NCBI RefSeq assembly: GCF_000503215.1
Contig: NZ_KI628539.1
Location: 1,011,138 to 1,075,137, forward strand
Direction: 5' to 3'
Length of the DNA stretch: 64,000 nucleotides
Source of the DNA: Pseudomonas canadensis
Lineage (GTDB): Bacteria; Pseudomonadota; Gammaproteobacteria; Pseudomonadales; Pseudomonadaceae
Under the pieces are notes generated by a model, which saw only the letters and a program-made list of their open reading frames with translations, did not search any database and was not told the origin of the DNA. Positions 1 to 8,369 of the stretch are shown piece by piece. How positions within the stretch are numbered: the stretch's first letter is position 1; each line of letters opens with the position of its first letter. The position numbers and the translations under genes are program-made.

Positions 1-558
1 TGGCTCGGCATCGAATACGCCATCCATTACCCCGACGCCCTGAAAAGCCTGATCCTCGAAAACACCGTGGGCGACATTCCGCACCTGTCCCAGGAGCTGG
101 AGCGCCTGCGTGGCGCCCTCGGCAGCGAAACCGTGGCCATGATGCAGCGCCACGAGGCCATGGGCACCCTCGACCACCCGCAATACCAGGCCGCGATCAC
201 CTTGCTCAACTACCGCCACGTGTGCCGCCTCGACGAATGGCCCGAGCCGGTCAAGCGGTCCCTTGGCGACTGGAACATGGGCCCCTACGAGACCATGCAG
301 GGCCCCAACGAATTCCTCTACATCGGCAACCTCAAGGACTGGAACCGCATCCCCGAGATGGCCGAGTTCAAGATGCCGATCCTGATCACCACCGGCCAGC
401 ACGACGAACTCACCCCCGCCTGCGCCATGCGCATGAAACTCGCGGCCCGGCACGCCGAACTGCACGTCTTCCCCAACAGCAGCCATATGCCGTTCTATGA
501 AGAACCCCAGGCATATTTCCCGGTGCTGCTGGACTTTCTCGCTCGTCATCGAGGCTGA
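1..558 (+). CDS. Proline iminopeptidase-family alpha/beta hydrolase (5' end cut off)
   Basis: The reading frame is open from base 1, so the N-terminus and the nucleophile elbow lie outside the window; about 185 residues remain. The visible part has the C-terminal half of an alpha/beta hydrolase: a lid-like helical stretch, then the strand ending in the acid residue (TTGQHDELTP) and the catalytic histidine (NSSHMPFYEEP). This arrangement is typical of proline iminopeptidase-like enzymes that release N-terminal residues from short peptides. The stop is 3 bases before the start of a peptide-type ABC permease, so it is probably the first visible gene of that operon. Cleavage of peptides imported by the transporter is an inference; the true substrate is unknown. 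Confidence 0.75.
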   Translation, partial: WLGIEYAIHYPDALKSLILENTVGDIPHLSQELERLRGALGSETVAMMQRHEAMGTLDHPQYQAAITLLNYRHVCRLDEWPEPVKRSLGDWNMGPYETMQGPNEFLYIGNLKDWNRIPEMAEFKMPILITTGQHDELTPACAMRMKLAARHAELHVFPNSSHMPFYEEPQAYFPVLLDFLARHRG

Positions 559-561
559 CGG

Positions 562-1509
562 ATGAACCTGGCGCGCTACCGTTTTGTGCTGTCCCGGCCG
601 CTGCAATTGCTGCCGGTGCTGTTTGGCATCAGCCTGATCACCTTTGTGCTGGTGCGCTCGATTCCCGGCGACCCGGCGCGCGCGCTGCTGGGCTCGCGCA
701 GCACGCCCGACGCCTTGCTGAAGATCCGCGCCCGGTACGGCCTCGACCAGCCGTTATGGCTGCAATATTTCTACTTCCTGAAGAACCTGCTCAAGGGCGA
801 CCTCGGCCAATCGCTGCTGTACAAGGTCGACGCCCTCAAGCTGATCGTCACGCGCATTGAACCCACGTTGGTCTTGGTGCTGGGCAGCGTGGTGCTGGCG
901 CTGCTGATCGCGTTGCCGCTGGCGACGCTGGCCGCCCGCAACAAGGGCGGCTGGGCGGACAACCTGATCCGCGTGTTTACCACGGTTGGCCTGGGCATGC
1001 CGGCGTTCTGGCTGGGCTTGATGCTGATCCTGTTGCTGAGCGTGCAGTGGGGCTTGTTTCCCGTGTCCGGTTACGGCCGCACCTGGCTGGACAAGGCGCA
1101 TCACATGGTGCTGCCATGCCTGACGATAGCCCTGGCGTTGTCGGCGGTGCTGGTGCGCAACCTGCGGGCGAGCATGTTGATGGAGTTGCAGGCTGACCAT
1201 GTCACCGCCGCTCGCGCCCGTGGGCTGTCAGAAGCGGCGGTGTTTCGTCGCCATGTGTTGCCCAACTCCCTGGTGCCGGCGGTCAACCTGCTGGCGGTGA
1301 ACATCGGCTGGCTGATCAGCGGCACCGTGGTGATCGAAAGCCTGTTCGCCATCCCCGGCATCGGCCAACTGCTGGTGCGCGGGATCTTTACCCGCGATTA
1401 CATGGTGGTGCAGGGCGTGGCCATGGTGCTGGCCTGCGCGACGGTGATCGTCAACTTCATCGCTGACGTCGTGACGGTGGCCCTTGACCCCCGGGTGAAG
1501 ATGCAATGA
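562..1509 (+). CDS. Peptide/nickel-type ABC transporter permease (DppB/GsiC family)
   Basis: This 315-residue inner-membrane protein has the family's N-terminal membrane segment followed by the VRSIPGDPARALLG region, further hydrophobic segments, and the cytoplasmic EAA coupling loop near residues 210-235 (ARARGLSEAAVFRRHVLPNS). It would form half of the translocation channel of a dipeptide/oligopeptide/glutathione-type importer. Length matches the family. It lies 3 bases after the hydrolase gene and overlaps the next permease by 4 bases (ATGA), which indicates one translationally coupled operon. Substrate cannot be told from the permease. Confidence 0.9.
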   Translation: MNLARYRFVLSRPLQLLPVLFGISLITFVLVRSIPGDPARALLGSRSTPDALLKIRARYGLDQPLWLQYFYFLKNLLKGDLGQSLLYKVDALKLIVTRIEPTLVLVLGSVVLALLIALPLATLAARNKGGWADNLIRVFTTVGLGMPAFWLGLMLILLLSVQWGLFPVSGYGRTWLDKAHHMVLPCLTIALALSAVLVRNLRASMLMELQADHVTAARARGLSEAAVFRRHVLPNSLVPAVNLLAVNIGWLISGTVVIESLFAIPGIGQLLVRGIFTRDYMVVQGVAMVLACATVIVNFIADVVTVALDPRVKMQ

Positions 1510-2363
1510 GCAGCCGTCCGTTGATTGCTCCTTGGCGTTTGCGCCTGCGCTTCGGCTTTCGCAATGGCCGGCTGACGGCTGCGTGGGGCTTGTTGATTCT
1601 GCTGGCGTGGCTGGTGCTTGCGCTGTTTGCGCCGTGGATCGCGCCTTATGACCCGATTGCGCAGAACACGGATTTCAGTTTGCTCGGGCCCAGCATGGCT
1701 CATCCATTTGGTACGGATAACTACGGAAGGGACATCCTTTCGAGGGTGATCTGGGGGGCGCGCATTGACCTGCAACTGGCCATCGTCGGGGTGATCTTCC
1801 CATTCATGATCGGCACGTTTATCGGTGCCGTCTCGGGCTACATTGGCGGTCGTTTCGACAGTGTCTGCATGCGCGTGATCGATGTGATCCTGGCATTCCC
1901 GTTCCTGGTGTTGATGCTGGCGATCATGGCCATCCTCGGGCCGGGCCTGAAGAGCTTCTACATCGCCATGGCGCTGGTGGGCTGGGTGTCATATGCGCGG
2001 CTGATCCGCTCGCAGATCCTGGTGCTCAAGGAAAGCGACTTTGCGTTGGCCGCCAAGAGCCTGGGCTTTGGCCATGGGCGGATTCTGTTCCGGCACCTGC
2101 TGCCCAATGCGATGTTCGGCTCCATCGTGTTTTCCATGTCGGACGCGGTGTTGGTGCTGCTCAATGGCGCCGCCGTGAGTTACCTGGGCCTGGGCGTGCA
2201 ACCGCCGACCGCCGAGTGGGGCACGATGGTGGCCGAAGGGCAGGCCTTCATTACCACCGCTTGGTGGATCTGCACCTTTCCGGGCCTGGCCATCGTGACC
2301 TTGGCCATGGGTTTCAGCCTGCTCGCTGATGGCGTGGCGCAAGTGTTGGGGGATCGCTCATGA
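1506..2363 (+). CDS. Peptide/nickel-type ABC transporter permease (DppC/GsiD family)
   Basis: The second permease subunit has 285 residues. It has an N-terminal cytoplasmic stretch, a first membrane helix, the family motif region HPFGTDNYGRDILSRVIWGA at about residues 67-86, then further helices and an EAA loop (AAKSLGFGHGRILFRHLLPN). The pattern is standard for DppC-type partners of DppB-type permeases. Its start overlaps the stop of the preceding permease and its stop overlaps the start of the first ATPase (ATGA on both sides), so the four inner-membrane and ATPase genes form a tightly coupled block. Confidence 0.9.
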   Translation: MSSRPLIAPWRLRLRFGFRNGRLTAAWGLLILLAWLVLALFAPWIAPYDPIAQNTDFSLLGPSMAHPFGTDNYGRDILSRVIWGARIDLQLAIVGVIFPFMIGTFIGAVSGYIGGRFDSVCMRVIDVILAFPFLVLMLAIMAILGPGLKSFYIAMALVGWVSYARLIRSQILVLKESDFALAAKSLGFGHGRILFRHLLPNAMFGSIVFSMSDAVLVLLNGAAVSYLGLGVQPPTAEWGTMVAEGQAFITTAWWICTFPGLAIVTLAMGFSLLADGVAQVLGDRS

Positions 2364-3316
2364 GCCTGTTGCAAGTGCGCGACCTCAGTGTGATCGCCAA
2401 CAACACCGGGCGTGATGTGACCCTGGTCGATCGCGTGTCCTTCGATTTGGCCGAAGGCGAAATCCTCGGCCTGGTCGGTGAAAGCGGCTCGGGCAAGACC
2501 ATGGCCTGTCGCGGCCTGATGCGTTTATTGCCTTCCCCCAATTTGCGGGTTCACGGCGGTGCCGTAAGGCTGGCTGGCCAGGATCTTTTGTCACTGGATG
2601 ACGCCGGTATGCGTGCCGTGCGCGGCGGTCAGTTAGGCATGATCTTCCAGAACCCCAGCAGCCACCTCGACCCATTGATGCGCGTCGGTGAACAGATTGC
2701 TGAGGGTATTCGCCTGCACCAAGGCGCCTCGAAAAAAGACGCGCGGCTGCAAGCCATCGACGTGCTGCGCCAAGTGGGCATCCCTGATCCCCAGGCCCGA
2801 GTCGACAATTACCCTCACGAGTTTTCCGGCGGCATGCGCCAGCGCGCGATGATCGCCGTCGCCCTGGGCTGCAACCCGAAAGTGCTGATCGCCGACGAAC
2901 CCACCACCGCCCTGGATGTGACGGTGCAGGCGCAGATCCTGCGGCTGTTGCTGGAATTGCGCGACCAGCGGGGTCTGTCGATCATCATGATTACCCACGA
3001 CCTCGGCGTGGTCGCGCAAACCTGCGACGCCATCGCCGTGATGTACGCCGGGCGCCTGTGTGAGCACGGCAGCAAATATGAGCTGCTAGCCCACCCGCAA
3101 CATCCCTACACCGCTGGCCTGATCGACTGCCAGCCCGCCCACAGCAGTGGCCACGCCTTGCTGCGCACGATTCCCGGACAACCGCCGTTGCTGGACGCAT
3201 TGCCTGCCGGTTGCCGGTTCAACCCGCGTTGCCCGCAGGTAGGCGCCTTGTGCACCGAGGTGCTGCCGGAAGGCGCGCGAGTCGCCTGTCATTACCCGTT
3301 GGGAGTGCACCCATGA
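2360..3316 (+). CDS. Peptide-type ABC transporter ATPase (DppD/OppD family)
   Basis: ATPase subunit of 318 residues. Walker A is GESGSGKT near residue 40, the signature is SGGMRQRAM, Walker B is KVLIADEPTTALD and the switch histidine is in MITHDLGVV. The C-terminal oligopeptide-ABC extension with its cysteine-containing segment (GCRFNPRCPQVGALC) is present. It pairs with the next ATPase to energise the importer. Start and stop both overlap the neighbouring genes by 4 bases. Confidence 0.9.
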   Translation: MSLLQVRDLSVIANNTGRDVTLVDRVSFDLAEGEILGLVGESGSGKTMACRGLMRLLPSPNLRVHGGAVRLAGQDLLSLDDAGMRAVRGGQLGMIFQNPSSHLDPLMRVGEQIAEGIRLHQGASKKDARLQAIDVLRQVGIPDPQARVDNYPHEFSGGMRQRAMIAVALGCNPKVLIADEPTTALDVTVQAQILRLLLELRDQRGLSIIMITHDLGVVAQTCDAIAVMYAGRLCEHGSKYELLAHPQHPYTAGLIDCQPAHSSGHALLRTIPGQPPLLDALPAGCRFNPRCPQVGALCTEVLPEGARVACHYPLGVHP

Positions 3317-4284
3317 GTCTGTTGCAGATCAAGGACCTTGAGGTGAAGTTTGCCGCGTCCGGCACGGGTTTGTTCGGCTTGAACAAACAGTGGGTCAGGG
3401 CGGTGAACGGTGTGTCGCTGAACCTGGCGGCGGGTGAAACCCTGGGGTTGGTGGGCGAGTCCGGTAGCGGTAAAAGCACCTTGGGCCGCGCCATTTTGCA
3501 CCTCAACCCGATCAGCGCCGGGCAGGTGTTGTTTGATGGCATCGACATGGCCCATGGCAGCACCATCGACATCACCCGCCTGCGCCATGAAACCGCAATG
3601 ATCTTCCAGGACCCGTATGCCGCGCTGAACCCTCGCCACACTATCGGCGAAACCATTGCCGAAGTATTGCGGGTGCAGCGCAAGGTCACGCCGGAGCAGA
3701 TCCCCGCGCGGGTGAATGAACTGCTCGACCTGGTCGGCCTGCGCCCCGAACTGGCCAGCCGCAAACCCGGCTCCCTCAGCGGCGGCCAGTGCCAGCGCGT
3801 TGGCATCGCCCGAGCGCTGGCGGTGGAGCCTCGGCTGATCATCGCCGATGAGTGTGTGGCGGCGCTGGACGTGTCGATCCAGGGCCAGATCATCAACCTG
3901 TTGCTGGAACTGCAACAGCGCATGAACCTGGCGATCCTGTTCATCGCCCATGACCTGGCCATCGTGCGCCGCCTGTGTGACCGTGTGGCGGTGATGTACC
4001 TGGGCAAGATCGTCGAGGAAGGCCCGGTAGAAGCGGTCTTTACGGCGCCACGTCACCCGTACACGGCGGCGTTGATCCAGGCGATTCCCGAGATCGATCC
4101 CCATCGGCCATTGCCTACCGAACCCTTGCCGGGTGAACCACCGAGCCCGCTGAATTTGCCTACAGGCTGTGCCTTTCACCCGCGTTGCCGGCATGCCCGA
4201 GCCTTGTGTTCCGTGGTGTTGCCGCCGACGCATTTCCTGCACGAGCATCGGTACAGTTGCGTGCTTGAAGAACCTTTGCTTTGA
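3313..4284 (+). CDS. Peptide-type ABC transporter ATPase (DppF/OppF family)
   Basis: Second ATPase subunit. The ATG at 3313 is chosen because it overlaps the preceding stop (ATGA) and gives the usual N-terminus MSLLQIKDLEVKF and 323 residues; an upstream in-frame ATG would run deep into the previous gene. Walker A is GESGSGKST, the signature is LSGGQCQRVG, and the switch histidine is in FIAHDLAIV. Walker B reads IIADECVAALD, where the family usually has ADEP; the catalytic Asp-Glu pair is kept, so activity is expected. The C-terminal GCAFHPRC motif of the oligopeptide family is present. Confidence 0.9.
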   Translation: MSLLQIKDLEVKFAASGTGLFGLNKQWVRAVNGVSLNLAAGETLGLVGESGSGKSTLGRAILHLNPISAGQVLFDGIDMAHGSTIDITRLRHETAMIFQDPYAALNPRHTIGETIAEVLRVQRKVTPEQIPARVNELLDLVGLRPELASRKPGSLSGGQCQRVGIARALAVEPRLIIADECVAALDVSIQGQIINLLLELQQRMNLAILFIAHDLAIVRRLCDRVAVMYLGKIVEEGPVEAVFTAPRHPYTAALIQAIPEIDPHRPLPTEPLPGEPPSPLNLPTGCAFHPRCRHARALCSVVLPPTHFLHEHRYSCVLEEPLL

Positions 4285-4319
4285 CCCTTCCCTGCCATTC
4301 ATGAACAAGGAGTTATGAC

Positions 4320-5834
4320 ATGCAATCGCGCCACTTGAAGTTGCTCGCCGCCGCCACATTGACCGCATGGTCCCTCACTGCCGGGTTGGCACACGCCGCC
4401 GGCGTCCTGACCATCGGCTGCCGTGAAGACAGCACCACGTTCGACCCGATCAAAAGCGCGCAAAACCGCGACACTTGGGTATTCGCCAACGTCTACGACA
4501 CCCTGGTACGTGTCGACAACCTGGGCACCAAGATGGAGCCGGGCCTGGCCGAAAGCTGGGACATTTCCAAGGATGGCCTGACCTACACCTTCAAACTGCG
4601 TGATGCGAAGTTCTCTGATGGCTCGGCGATCACCGCTGACGATGCCGCGTTCAGCCTGTTGCGCATCCGCGACAACAAGGCTTCGCTGTGGGCTGATCCG
4701 TTCAACCTGATCAACACGGCCAAGGCGTCGGACCCGAAAACCCTGGTGGTCACGCTGAAGACCCCGGCGGTAGCCTTCCTCTCGCAGTTGGCGTCGCCGA
4801 CGGTGTCGATCCTGTCGGAAAAAGCCATGACCAAAATGGGCGAAGACGCCTACTCGGAAAATCCGGTGACTTCCGGCGCGTTTACCGTGGACGAGTGGCG
4901 CAAGGGTGATCGGGTGATTCTGAAGAAGAACCCGAACTTCTGGCAGGCCAAGAACGTGAGCCTGGATGGCGTGGAGTGGGTCTCCGTGACCGACGACAAC
5001 ACGCGCATGCGCATGGTGCAGAACAATGAGCTGGACACGGCGATCTTCGTACCCTTCTCGCGGGTTGAAGAGCTGAAGAAAGACAAGAACGTGGTGATCC
5101 ACGCCGACCCCTCCACCCGTGAAGATCACCTGCTGATCAACCACGATCACGGTCTGCTGGCCAAGCCGGAAGTGCGTCAGGCGCTGGACATGGCCATCGA
5201 CAAACAATCGCTGGTGAAGACCGCCACTTACGGTCAAGGCACCGTGGCTTATTCCTACATTCCAAAGGGCTCGTTGTACCACTACGCCAACAACCTGCAA
5301 CGTCCGTATGACCCGACCGCTGCGAAGAAGCTGCTGGAACAGGCCGGTGCCAAGGACTTGAAGCTCAACTACGTGGTCAACGCCGGCAACGAAGCCGACG
5401 AGCAGATTGCGGTGATCATCAAGGACCAATTGGCCAAGGTCGGCGTGACCGCCAACCTGCAAAAGGTCGACCCGACCCAGAGCTGGCAGATGCTGGTGGA
5501 CGGTGAGTACGATATTTCGGTGATGTACTGGACCAACGACATCCTCGACCCGGACCAGAAGACCACCTTCGTGCTGGGCCATGACACCAACCAGAACTAC
5601 ATGACCCGTTACAAGAACGACAAGGTCAAGGCATTGGTGGCGCAAGCGCGCATCGAGGCGGACCCGGTCAAGCGTGAGCAGATGTATGTGGAACTGCAGA
5701 AGCTGGCGAAACAGGACGTAAACTGGATCGACTTGTACTACAGCCCGTACATCAACATCTCACGCAAGAACGTGAGCAACTTCCTGCAAAACCCGCTGGG
5801 CCGTTTCACCCTCGAAGAAGTGGTGAAAAACTAA
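4320..5834 (+). CDS. Periplasmic solute-binding protein, family 5 (peptide importer)
   Basis: This 504-residue protein is preceded by a clear ribosome binding site (AAGGAG). Residues 1-26 form a signal peptide ending in LAHA, and the mature part begins AGVLTIGCREDSTTFDP, the usual start of family 5 binding proteins (DppA/OppA/NikA). The cysteine in IGCRED is not a lipobox, so the protein should be soluble in the periplasm. It captures substrate and delivers it to the two permeases. Here the binding-protein gene is last in the operon rather than first. The substrate is probably a short peptide or opine-like compound, which is inference from the family and the linked peptidase. Confidence 0.9.
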   Translation: MQSRHLKLLAAATLTAWSLTAGLAHAAGVLTIGCREDSTTFDPIKSAQNRDTWVFANVYDTLVRVDNLGTKMEPGLAESWDISKDGLTYTFKLRDAKFSDGSAITADDAAFSLLRIRDNKASLWADPFNLINTAKASDPKTLVVTLKTPAVAFLSQLASPTVSILSEKAMTKMGEDAYSENPVTSGAFTVDEWRKGDRVILKKNPNFWQAKNVSLDGVEWVSVTDDNTRMRMVQNNELDTAIFVPFSRVEELKKDKNVVIHADPSTREDHLLINHDHGLLAKPEVRQALDMAIDKQSLVKTATYGQGTVAYSYIPKGSLYHYANNLQRPYDPTAAKKLLEQAGAKDLKLNYVVNAGNEADEQIAVIIKDQLAKVGVTANLQKVDPTQSWQMLVDGEYDISVMYWTNDILDPDQKTTFVLGHDTNQNYMTRYKNDKVKALVAQARIEADPVKREQMYVELQKLAKQDVNWIDLYYSPYINISRKNVSNFLQNPLGRFTLEEVVKN

Positions 5835-5862
5835 CCCTGCGCACCTGATGTGGGACGAGACC

Positions 5863-5995
5863 TGTGGTGAGCGGGCTTGCCCCGCGTTGGGCTGCGAAGC
5901 GGCCCCATAGAGTCACCGCGATCTAACAGAAAGACCGCGGTGTCAGATTTTAGGGCCGCTTCGCAGCCCAGCGCGGGGCAAGCCCGCTCACCACA
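5863..5995. repeat. REP-type long inverted repeat after the ABC operon
   Basis: Two 43-base arms (5863-5905 and 5953-5995) are reverse complements with a single mismatch. The core is GAGCGGGCTTGCCCCGCG. The 47-base centre contains a smaller dyad (ACCGCG with CGCGGT). This is the size and core of Pseudomonas REP doublets. It lies between the convergent ends of the binding-protein gene and the SDR gene and could stop or stabilise both transcripts. No coding potential is seen in 5835-6033. Confidence 0.8.
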
Positions 5996-6033
5996 AAAGC
6001 CCGCTTCCACAGTGGCTTCGCGGTGTTCAGGGC

Positions 6034-6774
6034 CTATTGCGCGTCGAACGCCTGGCCGTTGATGCCGGTACTGTCCGGCCCCATCAGGTACAGGTACACC
6101 GGCATGATCTCTTCCGGAGCAGGCCGCTCCATCGGGTTTTCCCCGGGATACGCCTGGGCGCGCATGCTGGTGCGCGTGCCACCTGGATTGATGCTGTTGG
6201 AGCGAACCGCTGCCACATCCTCAAGCTCATCGGCCAAGGTTTGCATCAAGCCTTCGGTCGCAAACTTCGACACGCCATAAGCGCCCCAGTAAGCCCGACC
6301 CTTGCGCCCGACACTGCTGGAGGTGAACACCACCGACGCATCCTGGGACAATTTGAGCAGCGGCAACAGCGTGCTGGTCAACATGAACATCGCGTTGACG
6401 TTCACGTGCATCACCCGCATGAAATTGTCACCGGACAACTGCTCGATCGGCGTGCGTGGGCCGATGATCGAGGCGTTGTGCAGCAGGCCGTCGAGGTGGC
6501 CGAATTCCTTTTCGATCATCGCGGCCAGCTCATCGTATTGATGGGGCAGGGCGGTCTCCAGGTTGAACGGAATCACCACCGGTTGCGGCTGGCCGGCTGC
6601 TTCGATTTCGTCATACACCTGGGCCAGGTTGGCTTCGGTCTTGCCCAGCAACAGCACGGTGGCGCCATGGGCGGCGTAGGTTTTCGCCGCCGCCGCGCCA
6701 ATCCCGCGACCGGCGCCGGTCACCAGGATCACCCGGCCTTTGAGCAGTTCTGGACGTGCGGAGTAATCAAACAT
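6034..6774 (-). CDS. yciK: Short-chain dehydrogenase/reductase, YciK-like
   Basis: The ATG at 6774 (protein MFDYSARPELL, 246 residues) is preferred over an in-frame TTG six bases upstream because a GAGG ribosome site is well placed before it. The Rossmann motif TGAGRGIG is at about residues 19-26, the NNAG-like motif reads HNASI, and the catalytic serine and Y-x-x-x-K are in FTSSSVG and GAYGVSK. It is a classical NAD(P)-dependent SDR. YciK orthologues are widespread in gammaproteobacteria without a firmly known substrate. In Pseudomonas it stands next to mupP, as here, separated by a REP doublet. Confidence 0.85.
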   Translation of the reverse strand: MFDYSARPELLKGRVILVTGAGRGIGAAAAKTYAAHGATVLLLGKTEANLAQVYDEIEAAGQPQPVVIPFNLETALPHQYDELAAMIEKEFGHLDGLLHNASIIGPRTPIEQLSGDNFMRVMHVNVNAMFMLTSTLLPLLKLSQDASVVFTSSSVGRKGRAYWGAYGVSKFATEGLMQTLADELEDVAAVRSNSINPGGTRTSMRAQAYPGENPMERPAPEEIMPVYLYLMGPDSTGINGQAFDAQ

Positions 6775-6815
6775 AAACAACCTCGACAGAATTCACAGAA
6801 AATCCAAGCACCCCT

Positions 6816-6915
6816 TGTAGGAGCGAGCTCGCTCGCGAAAAACGTCAACGATAACGCGGGGTATCTGGATCAACGCGGCGATCTCGGGTTCTTCGCGAGC
6901 AAGCTCGCTCCTACA
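6816..6915. repeat. REP-type inverted repeat between yciK and mupP
   Basis: Arms at 6816-6839 and 6892-6915 are near-perfect reverse complements (TGTAGGAGCGAGCTCGCTCG and its partner ending GCTCGCTCCTACA). The GAGCGAGCTTGCTCGCG core is typical of Pseudomonas REP doublets. It lies in the 156-base gap between two same-strand genes, so it may reduce read-through from mupP into yciK. Confidence 0.8.
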
Positions 6916-6930
6916 GAGGGGAGCGAACCA

Positions 6931-7602
6931 TCAGCAACTGCACAGTGCGTTATCCAGCACCTTGCGCAGTTCCAGCGGGTGATCCACCACCACATCGGCG
7001 CCCCAATGGCGCGGATTGTCGTCCGGGTGGATGTAGCCGTAGGTGACCGCTGCAGTGCGCGTGCCGGCGTCGCGGCCGGACTCGATATCGCGCAGGTCGT
7101 CGCCCACGAACAGCACGCTGGCCGGGTCCAGGTCGAGCATCTTGCACGCCAGGATCATCGGCTCCGGGTCCGGCTTGCTGTTCTTCACATGATCGGGGCA
7201 GATCAGCAGCGCCGAGCGCTCGGCCAGGCCCAGTTGCTGCATGATCGGTTCGGCAAAGCGCAGTGGCTTGTTGGTGACCACGCCCCAGACCAGCTTGGAC
7301 TTCTCGATGTCCTCCAGCAGCTCGGCCATGCCGTCGAACAGTTTGCTGTGGACCGCGCACCCTTTGAGGTAGCGCTCGAGAAACTCTTGGCGCAGCTCCT
7401 CGAAGCCTGGGGATTCCGGGTCCATGGAAAAGGTCACGGCCACCATCGCCTTCGCACCGCCGGAAATTTCATCGCGGATGTGCTGGGGGTTGATCGGCCC
7501 CAGGCCGCGGTCGGCGCGCATGGCCTGGCAGATGGCGATAAAGTCTGGAGCGGTATCCAGCAGGGTACCGTCCATGTCGAAGAGAACCGCTCGCAACTTC
7601 AC
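6931..7602 (-). CDS. mupP: N-acetylmuramic acid 6-phosphate phosphatase (HAD family)
   Basis: This HAD hydrolase of 223 residues starts at a GTG (7602) behind a GAGGAG ribosome site. The nucleophile motif is FDMDGTLLD at residues 8-16, with motif II in VVTNKP, and the acidic motif GDDLRDIESGRDAG. It is annotated in many genomes as phosphoglycolate phosphatase. In Pseudomonas the orthologue beside ubiG was shown to be MupP, which dephosphorylates MurNAc-6-phosphate so that MurNAc can return to UDP-MurNAc in the AmgK/MurU recycling route. The assignment here rests on the sequence type and the conserved position 4 bases after ubiG. Confidence 0.85.
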   Translation of the reverse strand: MKLRAVLFDMDGTLLDTAPDFIAICQAMRADRGLGPINPQHIRDEISGGAKAMVAVTFSMDPESPGFEELRQEFLERYLKGCAVHSKLFDGMAELLEDIEKSKLVWGVVTNKPLRFAEPIMQQLGLAERSALLICPDHVKNSKPDPEPMILACKMLDLDPASVLFVGDDLRDIESGRDAGTRTAAVTYGYIHPDDNPRHWGADVVVDHPLELRKVLDNALCSC

Positions 7603-7606
7603 AGGC

Positions 7607-8305
7607 TCACTCCTCGCGCAGGGTTTGGATCATGTAGTTGACGTCAACGTCGTTGGCCAGCTTGTAGTGCTTGGTCAGCGGGTTGTAGGTCAGGCCGATG
7701 ATGTCCTTGACGGTCAGCCCGGCCTGGCGGCTCCACGCGCCCAGCTCGGACGGGCGGATGAATTTCTTGAAGTCATGGGTGCCGCGCGGCAGCAGCTTCA
7801 TGATGTATTCGGCGCCGATGATCGCGAACAGGTAGGCCTTGGGGTTGCGGTTGATGGTGGAGAAGAACACTTGGCCGCCGGGCTTGACCATGCGGAAGCA
7901 CGCGCGGATCACCGAGGACGGGTCCGGTACGTGTTCGAGCATTTCCAGGCAGGTGACCACGTCAAACTGCTCGGGCATTTCTTCGGCCAGGGCTTCGGCG
8001 GTGATCTGGCGGTATTCCACGCTCACGCCGGATTCCAGTTGATGCAGTTGGGCCACGGCCAAGGGCGCTTCGCCCATGTCGATGCCCATCACGGTCGCGC
8101 CGCGCTGGGCCATGGCTTCGCTGAGGATGCCGCCGCCGCAACCCACGTCCAACACCTTCTTGCCGGCCAGGTTGACGCGCTCGTCAATCCAGTTGACCCG
8201 CAGCGGGTTGATATCGTGCAGCGGCTTGAATTCGCTCTCGCGGTCCCACCAGCGGTGGGCCAGGGCTTCAAACTTGGCGATTTCGGCGTGGTCGACGTTG
8301 CTCAT
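7607..8305 (-). CDS. ubiG: Ubiquinone biosynthesis O-methyltransferase
   Basis: SAM-dependent methyltransferase of 232 residues, close to the usual UbiG length. The SAM motif I is VLDVGCGGGILSE at about residues 50-62, and the N-terminal HRWWDRESEFKPLHDINPLR is a hallmark of UbiG. It carries out both O-methylation steps of the ubiquinone head group at the inner membrane. It sits upstream of mupP with 4 bases between stop and start, so the two are co-transcribed. Confidence 0.95.
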   Translation of the reverse strand: MSNVDHAEIAKFEALAHRWWDRESEFKPLHDINPLRVNWIDERVNLAGKKVLDVGCGGGILSEAMAQRGATVMGIDMGEAPLAVAQLHQLESGVSVEYRQITAEALAEEMPEQFDVVTCLEMLEHVPDPSSVIRACFRMVKPGGQVFFSTINRNPKAYLFAIIGAEYIMKLLPRGTHDFKKFIRPSELGAWSRQAGLTVKDIIGLTYNPLTKHYKLANDVDVNYMIQTLREE

Positions 8306-8369
8306 GGTGAATCCTCTAAACCTGATAAATCGTTTGGTCAGTCCTGAACCCAGGGGTTCAAAACCTTCG

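Noticed and set aside
4299..5645. A 448-codon minus-strand frame across the binding-protein gene
   Set aside because: Valine/histidine-rich antisense frame with no family resemblance.
6037..7641. A 534-codon plus-strand frame across yciK and mupP
   Set aside because: Shadow of the two minus-strand genes; it also runs through the REP repeat.
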